Shown here piece after piece: positions 38,816-46,721 of a DNA stretch of 64,000 nucleotides. Each line of letters starts with the position of its first letter. Position 1 is the stretch's first letter. Source of the DNA: Tubiluchus corallicola (Eukaryota > Priapulida > Priapulimorpha > Priapulimorphida > Tubiluchidae); the NCBI GenBank assembly GCA_030141605.1, contig JAQGDQ010000270.1:124001-188000 (forward strand). The letters run 5' to 3'. Both the position numbers and the translations under genes were made by a program. Below the pieces are notes generated by a model that saw nothing but the letters and a program-made list of their open reading frames with translations, was not told the origin of the DNA and searched no databases.

Positions 38816-39658
38816 CTACCTTATCAGGCTATAAAGCAGCTCAATCTCTTTTGCCCATATTGAGTCATCAGGCGTTTCAAGTATGATAGGTATGTCATCA
38901 AAGTGCGGATTATTCATAATGCGCTCAAAAGTGCCCATCCCTAAAAATCCTTTACCTATGCTTTCATGTCTATCAACACGGGAGCCCAACTCTTTTTTTG
39001 AGTCGTTGAGGTGTATGCCTTTTAGATATTTGTATCCGATTAAGTTATCAAACAGCTCAAAGGTGCTTTCAAATCCATCCTCGCTTGCAATATCATATCC
39101 GGCGGTGTAGGTGTGACATGTGTCAACACATACACCCACTCTCTCCTTATCTTTAACCTGCTCTATTATGGCGGCAATCTGCTCAAATGAAAATCCCATA
39201 TTACTACCTTGCCCTGCAGTGTTTTCAATTACGGCAGTAACACTACTACTATTCTCCAGAGCGATATTTATCGATTGTGCTATAGTTGAAAGGCACTCTT
39301 CAGTAGAGATCTTTTTCAAATGGCTGCCTGGATGAAAGTTTAGCATTTCAAGTCCAAGTAGTTCACACCTTTTTATTTCATCCAAAAATGCCGCTCTGGA
39401 TTTATTTAATCCTTCACTTTCAGGATGCCCTAGGTTTATAAGGTAACTGTCGTGTGGGAGGATATGTCTTGGCTCATATCCAAATTTCTTACAGTTTTCT
39501 TTGAATAGCCTGACACTTTCCTCTTCGAGGGGCTTGGATGCCCATTGTCGTTGATTTTTTGTGAAGAGCGCAAATGCTTTTGCTCCTATTGCTTTTGCAT
39601 TTAAAGGTGCGTTTTCTACGCCTCCTGAGATGCTTACGTGGGCCCCTATATACTTCAT
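38816..39658 (-). CDS. nfo: Endonuclease IV (Nfo)
   Basis: Zinc-dependent AP endonuclease of base-excision repair. The 280-residue TIM barrel has [87 protein letters not shown] and the final PIILETPD, giving the usual His, Glu and Asp metal ligands. It converges with mutB, 46 bases apart. Confidence 0.96.
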   Translation of the reverse strand: MKYIGAHVSISGGVENAPLNAKAIGAKAFALFTKNQRQWASKPLEEESVRLFKENCKKFGYEPRHILPHDSYLINLGHPESEGLNKSRAAFLDEIKRCELLGLEMLNFHPGSHLKKISTEECLSTIAQSINIALENSSSVTAVIENTAGQGSNMGFSFEQIAAIIEQVKDKERVGVCVDTCHTYTAGYDIASEDGFESTFELFDNLIGYKYLKGIHLNDSKKELGSRVDRHESIGKGFLGMGTFERIMNNPHFDDIPIILETPDDSIWAKEIELLYSLIR

Positions 39659-39675
39659 ATAATACAGATATTAAG

Positions 39676-39760
39676 GATTTTGCAAAACCTGTTTTTTACT
39701 AATATTTTTGCCAAAATCCTCATTTACACCAGCAAACTGCTGTTTATAGTCGAATTTTGT
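39676..39760 (+). repeat. Dispersed repeat, copy D (partial)
   Basis: It starts attttgcaaaacctg, then TACTAATATTTTTGCCAAAA, TCCTCATTTACACCAGCAAA, CTGCTGTTTATAGTCGAATT. The right part is missing or diverged. Confidence 0.6.
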
Positions 39761-39859
39761 AATTACTGTTCCTCCAAAAATACAGATAAGGGAGAATATA
39801 GCTTTCTTTTTTGCACTTTATTTCAGTTATAAAGTGCATGTGAATCCTACTCTTTTCAC

Positions 39860-39971
39860 TAACGTTTTAGTTGGAAACATTTTTCCAAATCTTTATTTAT
39901 ACCAGTACACTTTTACTTTACCAGGTTTTTTCTCAATACTAACCGAAATCTTTTGCCTCGAAATGCTTTGT
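39860..39971 (+). repeat. Dispersed repeat, copy E (diverged)
   Basis: A weaker match to the same plan (CATTTTTCCAAATCTTTATT, TATACCAGTACACTTTT, then ending in TGCCTCGAAATGCTTTG). With copies D and C it forms a loose three-unit tandem ahead of the SUI1/YciH gene. Confidence 0.4.
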
Positions 39972-39985
39972 AGTAAAAATTGGGA

Positions 39986-40116
39986 CCTTCGTAAAATTCA
40001 TCTTTTTATTAATACTTTTATCAAAAATATATTCAAAATTCTCATTTGTGTCAAAAGAGCGTGGTTTTTCATTGAATTTTTCCTCAGTCTGAGTCAAAAT
40101 ATTTTACTTTGTAAAG
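39986..40116 (+). repeat. Dispersed repeat, copy C
   Basis: One of the clearest full-length copies: ccttcgtaaaattcatc, TTTTTATTAATACTTTTATC, AAAATTCTCATTTGTGTC, GTGGTTTTTCATTGAATTTT, CAGTCTGAGTCAAAATATTT, ctttgtaaag. Confidence 0.75.
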
Positions 40117-40259
40117 ATTTCAAGTTGTGATCACAGATATCTGTATTTTTACAACAGATTACGTATAGATAGGCTTGATGATGAAAAGTGGCTGCGCCCT
40201 CTACTATTTTAGTTGGGTATAGCTCAATAAAATATACATAAACAGTTATAGAGTGTGTA

Positions 40260-40607
40260 ATGGGAAAAGAAAGGGGTAAAAAAGGCAGGATTGGAGTAGT
40301 GTATTCAACAAATGACAACTTCGATTATACTTATACCGGGGATGACAGTCGGATAGAGTCTGTACCTCCATCCGGACAAAACTTGAAAGTGACTCTTGAC
40401 AGAAAGCGGCGCAGAGGGAAGTCCGTAACTATTGTTTCGGGGTTTATAGGAGATGAGAATGAATTAAAAGGGCTATGTAAGAAATTAAAAAGTAGTTGTG
40501 GTGTTGGAGGAAGTGTTAAGGATGGGGAAGCTATCATACAGGGAGACTGTAGGGACCAAGTGCTTGCAATGCTGATAAGAGACGGCTACAAGGCGAGAAA
40601 AGTATAA
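40260..40607 (+). CDS. yciH: SUI1/YciH-family translation factor
   Basis: A 115-residue eIF1-like protein. The flexible basic N-terminus is followed by LKVTLDRKRRRGKSVTIVSG, KGLCKKLKSSCGVGGSVKDG and EAIIQGDCRDQVLAMLIRDG, the SUI1 beta-alpha fold with its basic loop. Bacterial homologues bind the ribosome, and their effect on start-codon selection is poorly known. It starts at ATG 40260 and stands alone between blocks of repeat. Confidence 0.92.
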   Translation: MGKERGKKGRIGVVYSTNDNFDYTYTGDDSRIESVPPSGQNLKVTLDRKRRRGKSVTIVSGFIGDENELKGLCKKLKSSCGVGGSVKDGEAIIQGDCRDQVLAMLIRDGYKARKV

Positions 40608-40639
40608 GGGTAAGTATGTTCTTCCTCACACGTTGAGAT

Positions 40640-40700
40640 CATTGCAAAGCTCATCTTTTTATTAAATATTCTCTTCAAAACTTTCATTTGTGCCGATATA
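40640..40700 (+). repeat. Dispersed repeat, copy F (left half)
   Basis: cattgcaaagctcatc, TTTTTATTAAATATTCTCTT, CAAAACTTTCATTTGTGCC matches the left half of copies B and C. The right half is not present. Confidence 0.65.
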
Positions 40701-40785
40701 GTATTTTTATATTTACTACTTTACTGTTGCCTCCTAGAGCTTTAACTTTGTTTTTACTTATTTTGTAATTTTTTAACAAACAATG

Positions 40786-40818
40786 TTTGTGAAGCAGCAT
40801 TTAAAACCACTATATTTG
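40786..40818 (+). promoter_or_regulatory. Promoter for a short untranslated unit
   Basis: TTTG at 40786-40789 and TATATTTG at 40811-40818 with a 21-base spacer. No gene starts downstream before the hairpin at 40864-40905. Confidence 0.6.
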
Positions 40819-40824
40819 TCTTAC

Positions 40825-40905
40825 ATTTTTTTCATAAGTTTAGGTTTAGTTAGGTTAGTTTTAGTGAAAGGATGGATTCGCCCGAATCTGTCCTTTTTCT
40901 TTTTC
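40825..40905 (+). ncRNA. Candidate small RNA with its own promoter and terminator
   Basis: A promoter at 40786-40818 predicts a start near 40825. About 45 bases later a strong hairpin ends in a T-rich run. No open frame of note lies between, and the next gene starts about 300 bases on. The 5' part contains the 18-base motif TAGGTTTAGTTAGGTTAG at 40841-40858, shared at 17 of 18 positions with 45440-45457. It could be a free small RNA of about 80 bases or a terminated leader. I cannot match it to a named RNA family. Confidence 0.5.
40867..40900 (+). terminator. Intrinsic terminator
   Basis: AAAGGATGGATTC pairs with GAATCTGTCCTTT around a short GCCC loop, 13 pairs including two G-T wobbles. TTCTTTTT follows, and outer gtga/tcac bases may extend the stem. 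Confidence 0.75.
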
Positions 40906-41206
40906 ACAACAATCTATTTGGCTGATAAAGAGGCATAAAGTGTGTTGATCTCATCTCTTTACAGGTAATAAATAGTGCAAAGGTTTTGTACAGAGTCGGG
41001 GAGGATGATTGAAAAGAACCTTATGAAAAATTGGATAAACAAGGATTCTTAAGAGAATCTTTATAAGAAGTAACAAATAAAAGGTCTATTTTGCAAGGTG
41101 TATTAAAACATATAGTTGATAGCCGGAGTTATTTGTAATCGTTAAAATTCGGCATCATTATCTCTTGGACACTCTTTTTGCGGAGGCCTCAATATTTTTG
41201 ATAATT
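40906..41206. other. Intergenic, nothing firm
   Basis: No gene is seen between the terminator and the DUF3052-type gene. The region upstream of ATG 41207 remains open from 41165 but lacks family character. Confidence 0.4.
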
Positions 41207-41617
41207 ATGGGAGCTTATATATCGGCGACACCTCTTTATAAAAAGCTTGGTATAAAAAGTGATTCAACCATTTTGGTATTAAATTCTCCAAAGGAATATG
41301 TCGGTTTTTTCTCGGACTTTCCCGCTAACGTAATAATATGTGAAAGCAGCGAAACCGAGCAGGTTGAATTTATTCATATTTTTGCTAAGACCATTAAAGA
41401 GCTGAAGCATCATTTCACATTGGCAAAGTCGAAATTGAAAAAAAGCGGGGCCTTATGGATTAGCTGGCCTAAGAAAGCCTCTGGGGTGGAGTCTGAGCTT
41501 GATAAGTTTATAGTTATGAGGTATGGACTTGATAGTGGCTTAGTTGATACAAAAATTGCTTCCGTTGACAAAGAGTGGAGCGGGTGCAAGTTTGCATACA
41601 GGTTAGAAGACAGATAA
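41207..41617 (+). CDS. DUF3052-like protein
   Basis: A 136-residue protein starting at ATG 41207 (MGAYISATPLYKKLGIKSDS). It follows the DUF3052 pattern: LGIKSDSTILVLNSPKEYVG, a central acidic/hydrophobic strand, GALWISWPKKASGVESEL, then GLDSGLVDTKIASVDKEWSG with a closing aromatic strand. The fold resembles a methyltransferase-like sandwich without a SAM motif. Function unknown. It converges with the next gene, 13 bases apart. Confidence 0.8.
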   Translation: MGAYISATPLYKKLGIKSDSTILVLNSPKEYVGFFSDFPANVIICESSETEQVEFIHIFAKTIKELKHHFTLAKSKLKKSGALWISWPKKASGVESELDKFIVMRYGLDSGLVDTKIASVDKEWSGCKFAYRLEDR

Positions 41618-41630
41618 ATACCTGTACGAG

Positions 41631-42176
41631 CTACTTCATCAGATCGCGGATCTTCTTTTCCTGATCACTGTTCCAGTAGCCGCAGTCGAGCCTTAGGAAG
41701 ACTGAAGTGTACGGAATAGTAAGCTCTGTTTTGACCACCAGGATATTAAAGATTTCAGCTGCTTCATCTATGTTTGCAATCAGTTCCTCATGCAGTAGCT
41801 TTGTTATATCTTTCCCCTCTAGTAACGAATAGAGCCCTTTTTTATAAGCTTCCATCCCTTTGGCTTCTGATTCGGGTACAAAGTCTATCTCACGGTCAAG
41901 GAAAATCTCCGGAGATATGTGTTGCGCCTTGTCCACTACTCTCAGAACCTCCCGGATAACATCCAGGTGCTTTTCTTTGGCTGTAATGGTTTTAATGGCG
42001 GGCTTACTTTGGAGTGGGTATGCGGCATCAACTACTAAAATCCAGTTGCGATGGCCTAAGAATGGTAGTTGTTTAGCTAGTTCATCTCTCCAATCGGAGT
42101 CGTTTGATTGTGCTAGTAAGTTTGCTGAAGGTGTTGATAATAAAATGATTAATGGTAGAAGTTTTAGTTTTGCCAT
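41631..42176 (-). CDS. Secreted RbsD/FucU-like protein
   Basis: A 181-residue protein with a clear signal peptide (MAKLKLLPLIILLSTPSANL, cleavage near LLAQ). The mature part has ELAKQLPFLGHRNWILVVDA and AYPLQSKPAIKTI, which recalls the GH-x-x-x-I-x-x-x-D-x-x-[FY]-P motif of sugar mutarotases of the RbsD/FucU family. The remainder does not obviously fit, so this may be a periplasmic relative with another role. The upstream gene on this strand is a class II aldolase, a possible sugar-metabolism link. Confidence 0.55.
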   Translation of the reverse strand: MAKLKLLPLIILLSTPSANLLAQSNDSDWRDELAKQLPFLGHRNWILVVDAAYPLQSKPAIKTITAKEKHLDVIREVLRVVDKAQHISPEIFLDREIDFVPESEAKGMEAYKKGLYSLLEGKDITKLLHEELIANIDEAAEIFNILVVKTELTIPYTSVFLRLDCGYWNSDQEKKIRDLMK

Positions 42177-42408
42177 TCTCTGTTTGTTTATAGTGTTCTC
42201 TATTTCTAGGTCAACAAATTGTTTAAATCAAATTCTGCTTATTATTCACTTTTAAGCTACCTTTTTTGTTTTATTCAAGCATCTCCTGACCGGTATTTGA
42301 TTGCTAATTTCCTGATGTTTTCTTTTCTGGATGTAAAAGTAAGAATAGTTTTTTAGTTGCTGGTGTGAATCCAGATCTGTGTTCAGGTAAATATTTTCAT
42401 ATTTGATG

Positions 42409-42449
42409 CTTTTCCTTCAGCCTGAATCGAAACGTTTATTTTGTAAATG
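42409..42449 (+). repeat. Dispersed repeat, copy I (right end only)
   Basis: CCTTCAGCCTGAATCGAAAC followed by TTATTTTGTAAATG matches the right end of copies C and G. The left part is not recognisable. Confidence 0.45.
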
Positions 42450-42467
42450 TTTTTTGTGGTGATTGAT

Positions 42468-43760
42468 TTAAAAAAAGGCTTTTCTTAGCTCTTCAATCTC
42501 ATCGTCACTCATTGGTGCAAAGCTTCCCAGGGATGTCCCCATCACCAGAGACTTGGCGCTGAACTCGGCAACTTCCAACCTGTCGAAAGCCTGCAGCAGG
42601 GAGGCCCCTGTTATTAATACAGAGTCATTTTGTATAATTATTCCGGGTTTGTCTTTTGAGATTCTATCTGGAATCATTTCATTGTTTGCAAATTGAGAGC
42701 CAAACGGAACATTTTCCATGTCTTGCAGGAATATCCAGCTTTCGGGAATAGTCCGTACGTCTAGTTTTTTGTGGCATGCTCCGTAGGCCATAAGGTATTC
42801 TGGTTGTGTCAGGATAATAGCGTTTATCTCAGGGTGAGTTTCATAGATTTTCTGATGTAGCCATGTGGAGCGACTTGGAATTTTACCAGCTTCCCTTTTT
42901 CCACCTTTGATTTGAACAATGTCTTCCAGCTGCAGGTTCCATCTTGTTGCATCGGTTGGAGTAATCAAAAAATCATTTCCCCGCCACCTTACTGAAACGG
43001 TTCCGTAGGTACTCATCATCAATCCCTGGTTGCATGCTCGCCTGACAATTTTTTTAATTTCATCTCTTATCTTTTTTTCATCAGAAGGGTGTTCCACAAG
43101 CTCCAATTCAGGTAAGTTTCGGGGAATCTGACGGTCAAATTCATTCAATTGCTCGTTGGTTAGAAAATAAGGCTTGCCAATAATATTAGAGTTAATTAGT
43201 GTTCTGGAGCAGAACTCGAGGGTTTCAAAGCATTCGTATGCATTAATAATATCTGAGCCTCCGACAACTGCGCCATGATTTTCCATGATAACAGCCTTAA
43301 ACCCTTTAGCAAACTGGTCCGATATCTCATTTCCGAGATCATCGCTTCCTGGAATATGGTATTTGGCAAACCCAATAGGCCCACACACTATTTTTGCCTG
43401 TGGTATTACGTTTGTATTGGGTATCTGCTTTACAATGCTGAATGAGACCAGTGCCGGCGGATGGGCATGTACAACAGATTTTATATCGGGGCGGTTTAGG
43501 TATATAGCTTTGTGAAATGGGTACTCCATAGATGGTTTATGCGGTCCGATAATTTCGCCATTATTTTTCACACACATTATGTCACGGGGCGTTAAAGAGC
43601 CTTTATCTACACCTGAAGGAGTAACCCACATATCGCCCTGTTCATCAATGATAGAGATATTACCTCCTGAGGTGGTTGTTAAACTTTTTTTGTAAATACG
43701 GTCGATAATCATAATTATCTGATCACGAGGGTGTATTAGATTTATATTGTTCTTTGACAT
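42468..43760 (-). CDS. Tandem class II aldolase/adducin protein
   Basis: A 430-residue protein made of two class II aldolase domains. The first (~10-215) has SGGNIS at 31-36, Glu79 in MEYPFH, the zinc ligands His98 and His100 in HAHPP and His162 in ENHG, so it should be an active fuculose- or ribulose-phosphate-type aldolase or epimerase. The second (~230-425) keeps the fold (STYGTVSVR, THPEINAI, GIIIQNDSVLITG), but its H-x-H is T-Q and its ENHG position is QNDS, so it lacks the metal site. I place the start at ATG 43760 with an AGAGAG site, because the open frame upstream is not protein-like. Confidence 0.82.
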   Translation of the reverse strand: MSKNNINLIHPRDQIIMIIDRIYKKSLTTTSGGNISIIDEQGDMWVTPSGVDKGSLTPRDIMCVKNNGEIIGPHKPSMEYPFHKAIYLNRPDIKSVVHAHPPALVSFSIVKQIPNTNVIPQAKIVCGPIGFAKYHIPGSDDLGNEISDQFAKGFKAVIMENHGAVVGGSDIINAYECFETLEFCSRTLINSNIIGKPYFLTNEQLNEFDRQIPRNLPELELVEHPSDEKKIRDEIKKIVRRACNQGLMMSTYGTVSVRWRGNDFLITPTDATRWNLQLEDIVQIKGGKREAGKIPSRSTWLHQKIYETHPEINAIILTQPEYLMAYGACHKKLDVRTIPESWIFLQDMENVPFGSQFANNEMIPDRISKDKPGIIIQNDSVLITGASLLQAFDRLEVAEFSAKSLVMGTSLGSFAPMSDDEIEELRKAFF

Positions 43761-44494
43761 GTCTCTCTTTTTATAATTTGCGATTTTGCAAAAGTAAAAG
43801 TATTTATTAAAAATGTATTTATACAGGCTTTTCTTGATGTTCTTTTGTTCTTTATAAAAGAAACCAGGTAGTATGGGCTTGATTTTTCTACAGTGAAGAT
43901 AAAAAAACTGTGTGACTTTTGGGTTATACAACTTTTCATTATTTAGTAGTTGTTTACTGCGACTCCATAGGCAAGAAAGTGTTGGTTAATATACTGATTA
44001 TCACCATATTTGAATTGAAGGAAATTCTCCCGTAATTATATTGCAATAATAAATTGTCTTTTGATGGCTTATATTGTCCTCTTTAATTAAGAAAAAGGGT
44101 CTTAAAAACTGCCTCAGAATGTTGTAGATTTCACTTCAACAGCTTTCTCAAAATTATAGAAAGTAAGAAGGTTTTTCTCCTAATTTCAACTATCACGTGC
44201 TCCCATCTCCTTTAGGCAAAGTAATTTATCAATCTTTTGAGAGCTCAGGGTTAGAATCACATTAGTTGCCTTGCCTAGTTGTGGTATTCTAATAGTTACT
44301 TACTTTTAGATTCCGCATTGTGCTATAATTATTATTGAGTTTATGATAATTATGTAGTAATATTGAAGCGCCAAATGTTGAAGAAAGCATTTCGTAGTAA
44401 CAATCTTACAAAGAATGACACTTAGAGTTTTGCTTGTAAAGTGTTCTCGATGCATAAGAGAGTCAGCTGCGAAAAAGAACACCTGAGTGCATAG
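43761..44494. other. Long intergenic region
   Basis: More than 700 bases without a supportable gene. AT-rich, with many stops in all frames. No repeat copy, tRNA or clear transposon end found by eye. Confidence 0.5.
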
Positions 44495-44731
44495 GCTTTT
44501 GGTGATGTTGTAGCCGAGGATGCCTACATTGATTTTCCTGGCTATAAAGTACATTCTCGTGAAGAATTGCAAAAGAGTGACACAAGACTTTGTATTGTAA
44601 CTAAAAATAGAATGCTTATGAAGTTACTTGTGGTCTCATTACCAAATGTTGATAAAGCGCCGGTATCCTGTCAAGAAAACCTATTGGCTATACCTGCCTG
44701 CTATGGCATTGGGAAATGGAATTTTACATAA
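44495..44731 (+). pseudogene. Unidentified coding-like remnant
   Basis: A 78-codon frame following TAG at 44492 has no start codon in its first half. It reads YIDFPGYKVHSREELQKSDT, then LCIVTKNRMLMKLLVVSLPN and on to a TAA at 44729. The composition looks like real protein, but I do not recognise it and no 5' part is visible. It probably is the end of a decayed gene. Confidence 0.35.
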
Positions 44732-44798
44732 ATCACTATTTAACCAGAATAGAGTCAGGTTACTATATTACATTTTTGTTTTTTAAAGCTAGTAGAAG

Positions 44799-45365
44799 AT
44801 GGAAAATGCTGAGCTTGTTAAGCGACTTATAGATAGTGATATTGGGGCTTTCAATGAGGTTTACCATAAGTACCTCAATCGTTTATTTGGCTTTGTTTTG
44901 AAAATTATAAAACAGGAGAGCGATGCTGAGGAGATAGTTCAGGAGGTGTTTGTAAAAGTCTGGTCTTCGCGGCACAAGATTAATGATTATGATTCGTTTG
45001 AGTCTTTCCTTTTTACTATTGCCTATAATAATACCATAAGCCTGCTTCGTAAACGGATGAGCGAACAAAAGTATCTCACCCACCTTCAAAGCCAAGTTAC
45101 TTCAGGCAATGTTGTCGATGAGCTTCATTTTAAGGAGCTCAATGAATGCTACCAAAAGGTTATTGAACAACTTACCCCACGACAGAAAGAAATTTATCTG
45201 CTTAGTCGCGAGGATGGCCTAACCTATAACGAGATAGCTGCAAAGTTGGGATTGTCGAAAAATACGGTCGAAATCCACATGACCAAGGCCCTTTCTTTTA
45301 TAAAAAGACGTTTGGGTAAAACGCTGTTGATCAATGTGTTTTTTATTGATCTTTTTATTTTTTGA
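44799..45365 (+). CDS. ECF RNA polymerase sigma factor
   Basis: A 188-residue sigma-70 family protein. The region 2 part has AFNEVYHKYLNRLFGFVLKI and DAEEIVQEVFVKVWSSR. Region 4 has LTPRQKEIYLLSREDGLTYN and EIAAKLGLSKNTVEIHMTKA. It is of the Bacteroidota type that sits ahead of a FecR anti-sigma factor and a SusC/SusD pair. It would turn on the receptor genes when the anti-sigma factor relays a substrate signal from the outer membrane. Confidence 0.95.
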   Translation: MENAELVKRLIDSDIGAFNEVYHKYLNRLFGFVLKIIKQESDAEEIVQEVFVKVWSSRHKINDYDSFESFLFTIAYNNTISLLRKRMSEQKYLTHLQSQVTSGNVVDELHFKELNECYQKVIEQLTPRQKEIYLLSREDGLTYNEIAAKLGLSKNTVEIHMTKALSFIKRRLGKTLLINVFFIDLFIF

Positions 45366-45439
45366 AAAAAGTCAAAAATAACATAGTGGTATTTTGTCAC
45401 CAAGGCGTATACCTTATTGAGACAGCAATATTTTTTGCA

Positions 45440-45500
45440 TAGGTTTAGTTTGGTTAGATCGATGTACCCCTCTCAGTAATGGAGTGGTACTTTTAAAAGC
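45440..45500 (+). promoter_or_regulatory. Motif plus hairpin in the sigma/anti-sigma spacer
   Basis: TAGGTTTAGTTTGGTTAG at 45440-45457 matches 17 of 18 bases of 40841-40858. As at the other site, a hairpin follows: GTACCCCTC pairs with GAGTGGTAC with one mismatch, then TTTTAAAAG. The GTG start of the FecR gene is at 45504, directly after. It may attenuate or regulate readthrough from the sigma factor gene. Confidence 0.5.
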
Positions 45501-45503
45501 ATT

Positions 45504-46571
45504 GTGACAAAAGAACTACTACATAAGTTTTTGAATAACCAGTGCACTTCTGAAGAGTTTCAAGAGGTGGCAGACTGGATAAATACCGATGGTCCGCTTA
45601 TTGATGGCGAAAGGTGGACTTTTGAGGAGTGGCAGAGTTTTAAGGCTGATAAGCAGTATCGCACAACGGCCCAATACCAGTCTATGCTGGGAAGAATCCA
45701 CAGTCAGATTATTTTTGAACAGTTGACAAAAGAAAAGAGAGTGATTAGAAAAAAGGTGCCAATGCTTACCTGGGTCACCCGCGCAGCTGCGGTTTTACTT
45801 CTTCCCACCACTATTTTTTTGTTGCTTATTCTTTCGCAGCATAATTTTGAGCTTACCTCAATGGTCAAAAACGAAATTGATACGATGGAGGTAGTTGCCC
45901 CAGAGGGTTCTAAAACCAGGTTTTTGCTTTCTGACGGAACCGAAGTTTTCCTTAACCATGATAGTTCGCTGAAATATCCCAAGCGCTTCTCGAAAAAGAA
46001 GCGTGAAGTAATCCTTTCTGGTGAGGGGTATTTTAAGGTAGCTCACAACCCTAAACATCCATTTGAAGTAAAGACCAGAAATTTAAATACAGTAGCTCTG
46101 AGAACGGAGTTTAATGTGCTTGCCTATCCTGGTGAAAAGATGGCAGAGGTTACACTGGTGAATGGAAAAGTAGCTGTTGAAAAAATAACAGAGGGTGGCG
46201 AGTTAAAAATGTTGGGAGAGATGGTTTCCGGACAACACATCACTTATCATATCAGTGAAGATAAGGTTACCGGAGGGCGTGGCAGCGTGGCTAAAAATAT
46301 TTCGTGGATCGAAGGGAGGTTGATTTTTCGCAACGATCCCATCGACCAGATTGCAAGCCGTCTGAGCCGATGGTATAATGTGGAGTTTGAATTTGCTGAC
46401 GACGAGGTTAAAAAGTATACCTATACGGCAACTTTTATGGATGAAACACTTGTTCAAGTGCTTGATCTGATGTCAATTGCAGCGCCTGTTTCCTATAGGC
46501 TTGAAGCAAGAGAGAAACTATCCGATGGTACATTTACCAAACAGAAGGTTACTATTTATTTAAAGAGATAA
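45504..46571 (+). CDS. FecR-family anti-sigma factor
   Basis: Inner-membrane regulator that holds the ECF sigma factor and senses the SusC receptor's N-terminal domain. The 355-residue protein has a cytoplasmic head (LLHKFLNNQCTSEEFQEVAD), one membrane helix at ~95-113 (AAAVLLLPTTIFLLLILS), and the periplasmic FecR domain: VVAPEGSKTRFLLSDGTEVF, LNHDSSLKYPKRF, REVILSGEGYFKV and the FEVKTRNLNTVALRTEFNV strand. A C-terminal STN-like DUF4974 domain follows (IEGRLIFRNDPIDQIASRLS, RWYNVEFEFAD). Start GTG 45504. Confidence 0.94.
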   Translation: MTKELLHKFLNNQCTSEEFQEVADWINTDGPLIDGERWTFEEWQSFKADKQYRTTAQYQSMLGRIHSQIIFEQLTKEKRVIRKKVPMLTWVTRAAAVLLLPTTIFLLLILSQHNFELTSMVKNEIDTMEVVAPEGSKTRFLLSDGTEVFLNHDSSLKYPKRFSKKKREVILSGEGYFKVAHNPKHPFEVKTRNLNTVALRTEFNVLAYPGEKMAEVTLVNGKVAVEKITEGGELKMLGEMVSGQHITYHISEDKVTGGRGSVAKNISWIEGRLIFRNDPIDQIASRLSRWYNVEFEFADDEVKKYTYTATFMDETLVQVLDLMSIAAPVSYRLEAREKLSDGTFTKQKVTIYLKR

Positions 46572-46721
46572 ACCTGACTATAAACTAAAACTTGTCCTGC
46601 TTATGATGAAACAACCAATTTTAAAAAACAGCAGCGGGGAGGTGTGCTGATGTCTCTCTGTAAATTGTAAAGCAAATCTCTAGTCAAAGAGAAACCACTA
46701 AACTTTTAACACTTTAAAAGA

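Noticed and set aside
43761-43931. N-terminal extension of the double aldolase
   Set aside because: Low-complexity AT-rich translation without family similarity; ATG 43760 has a better ribosome-binding site and the known domain start.
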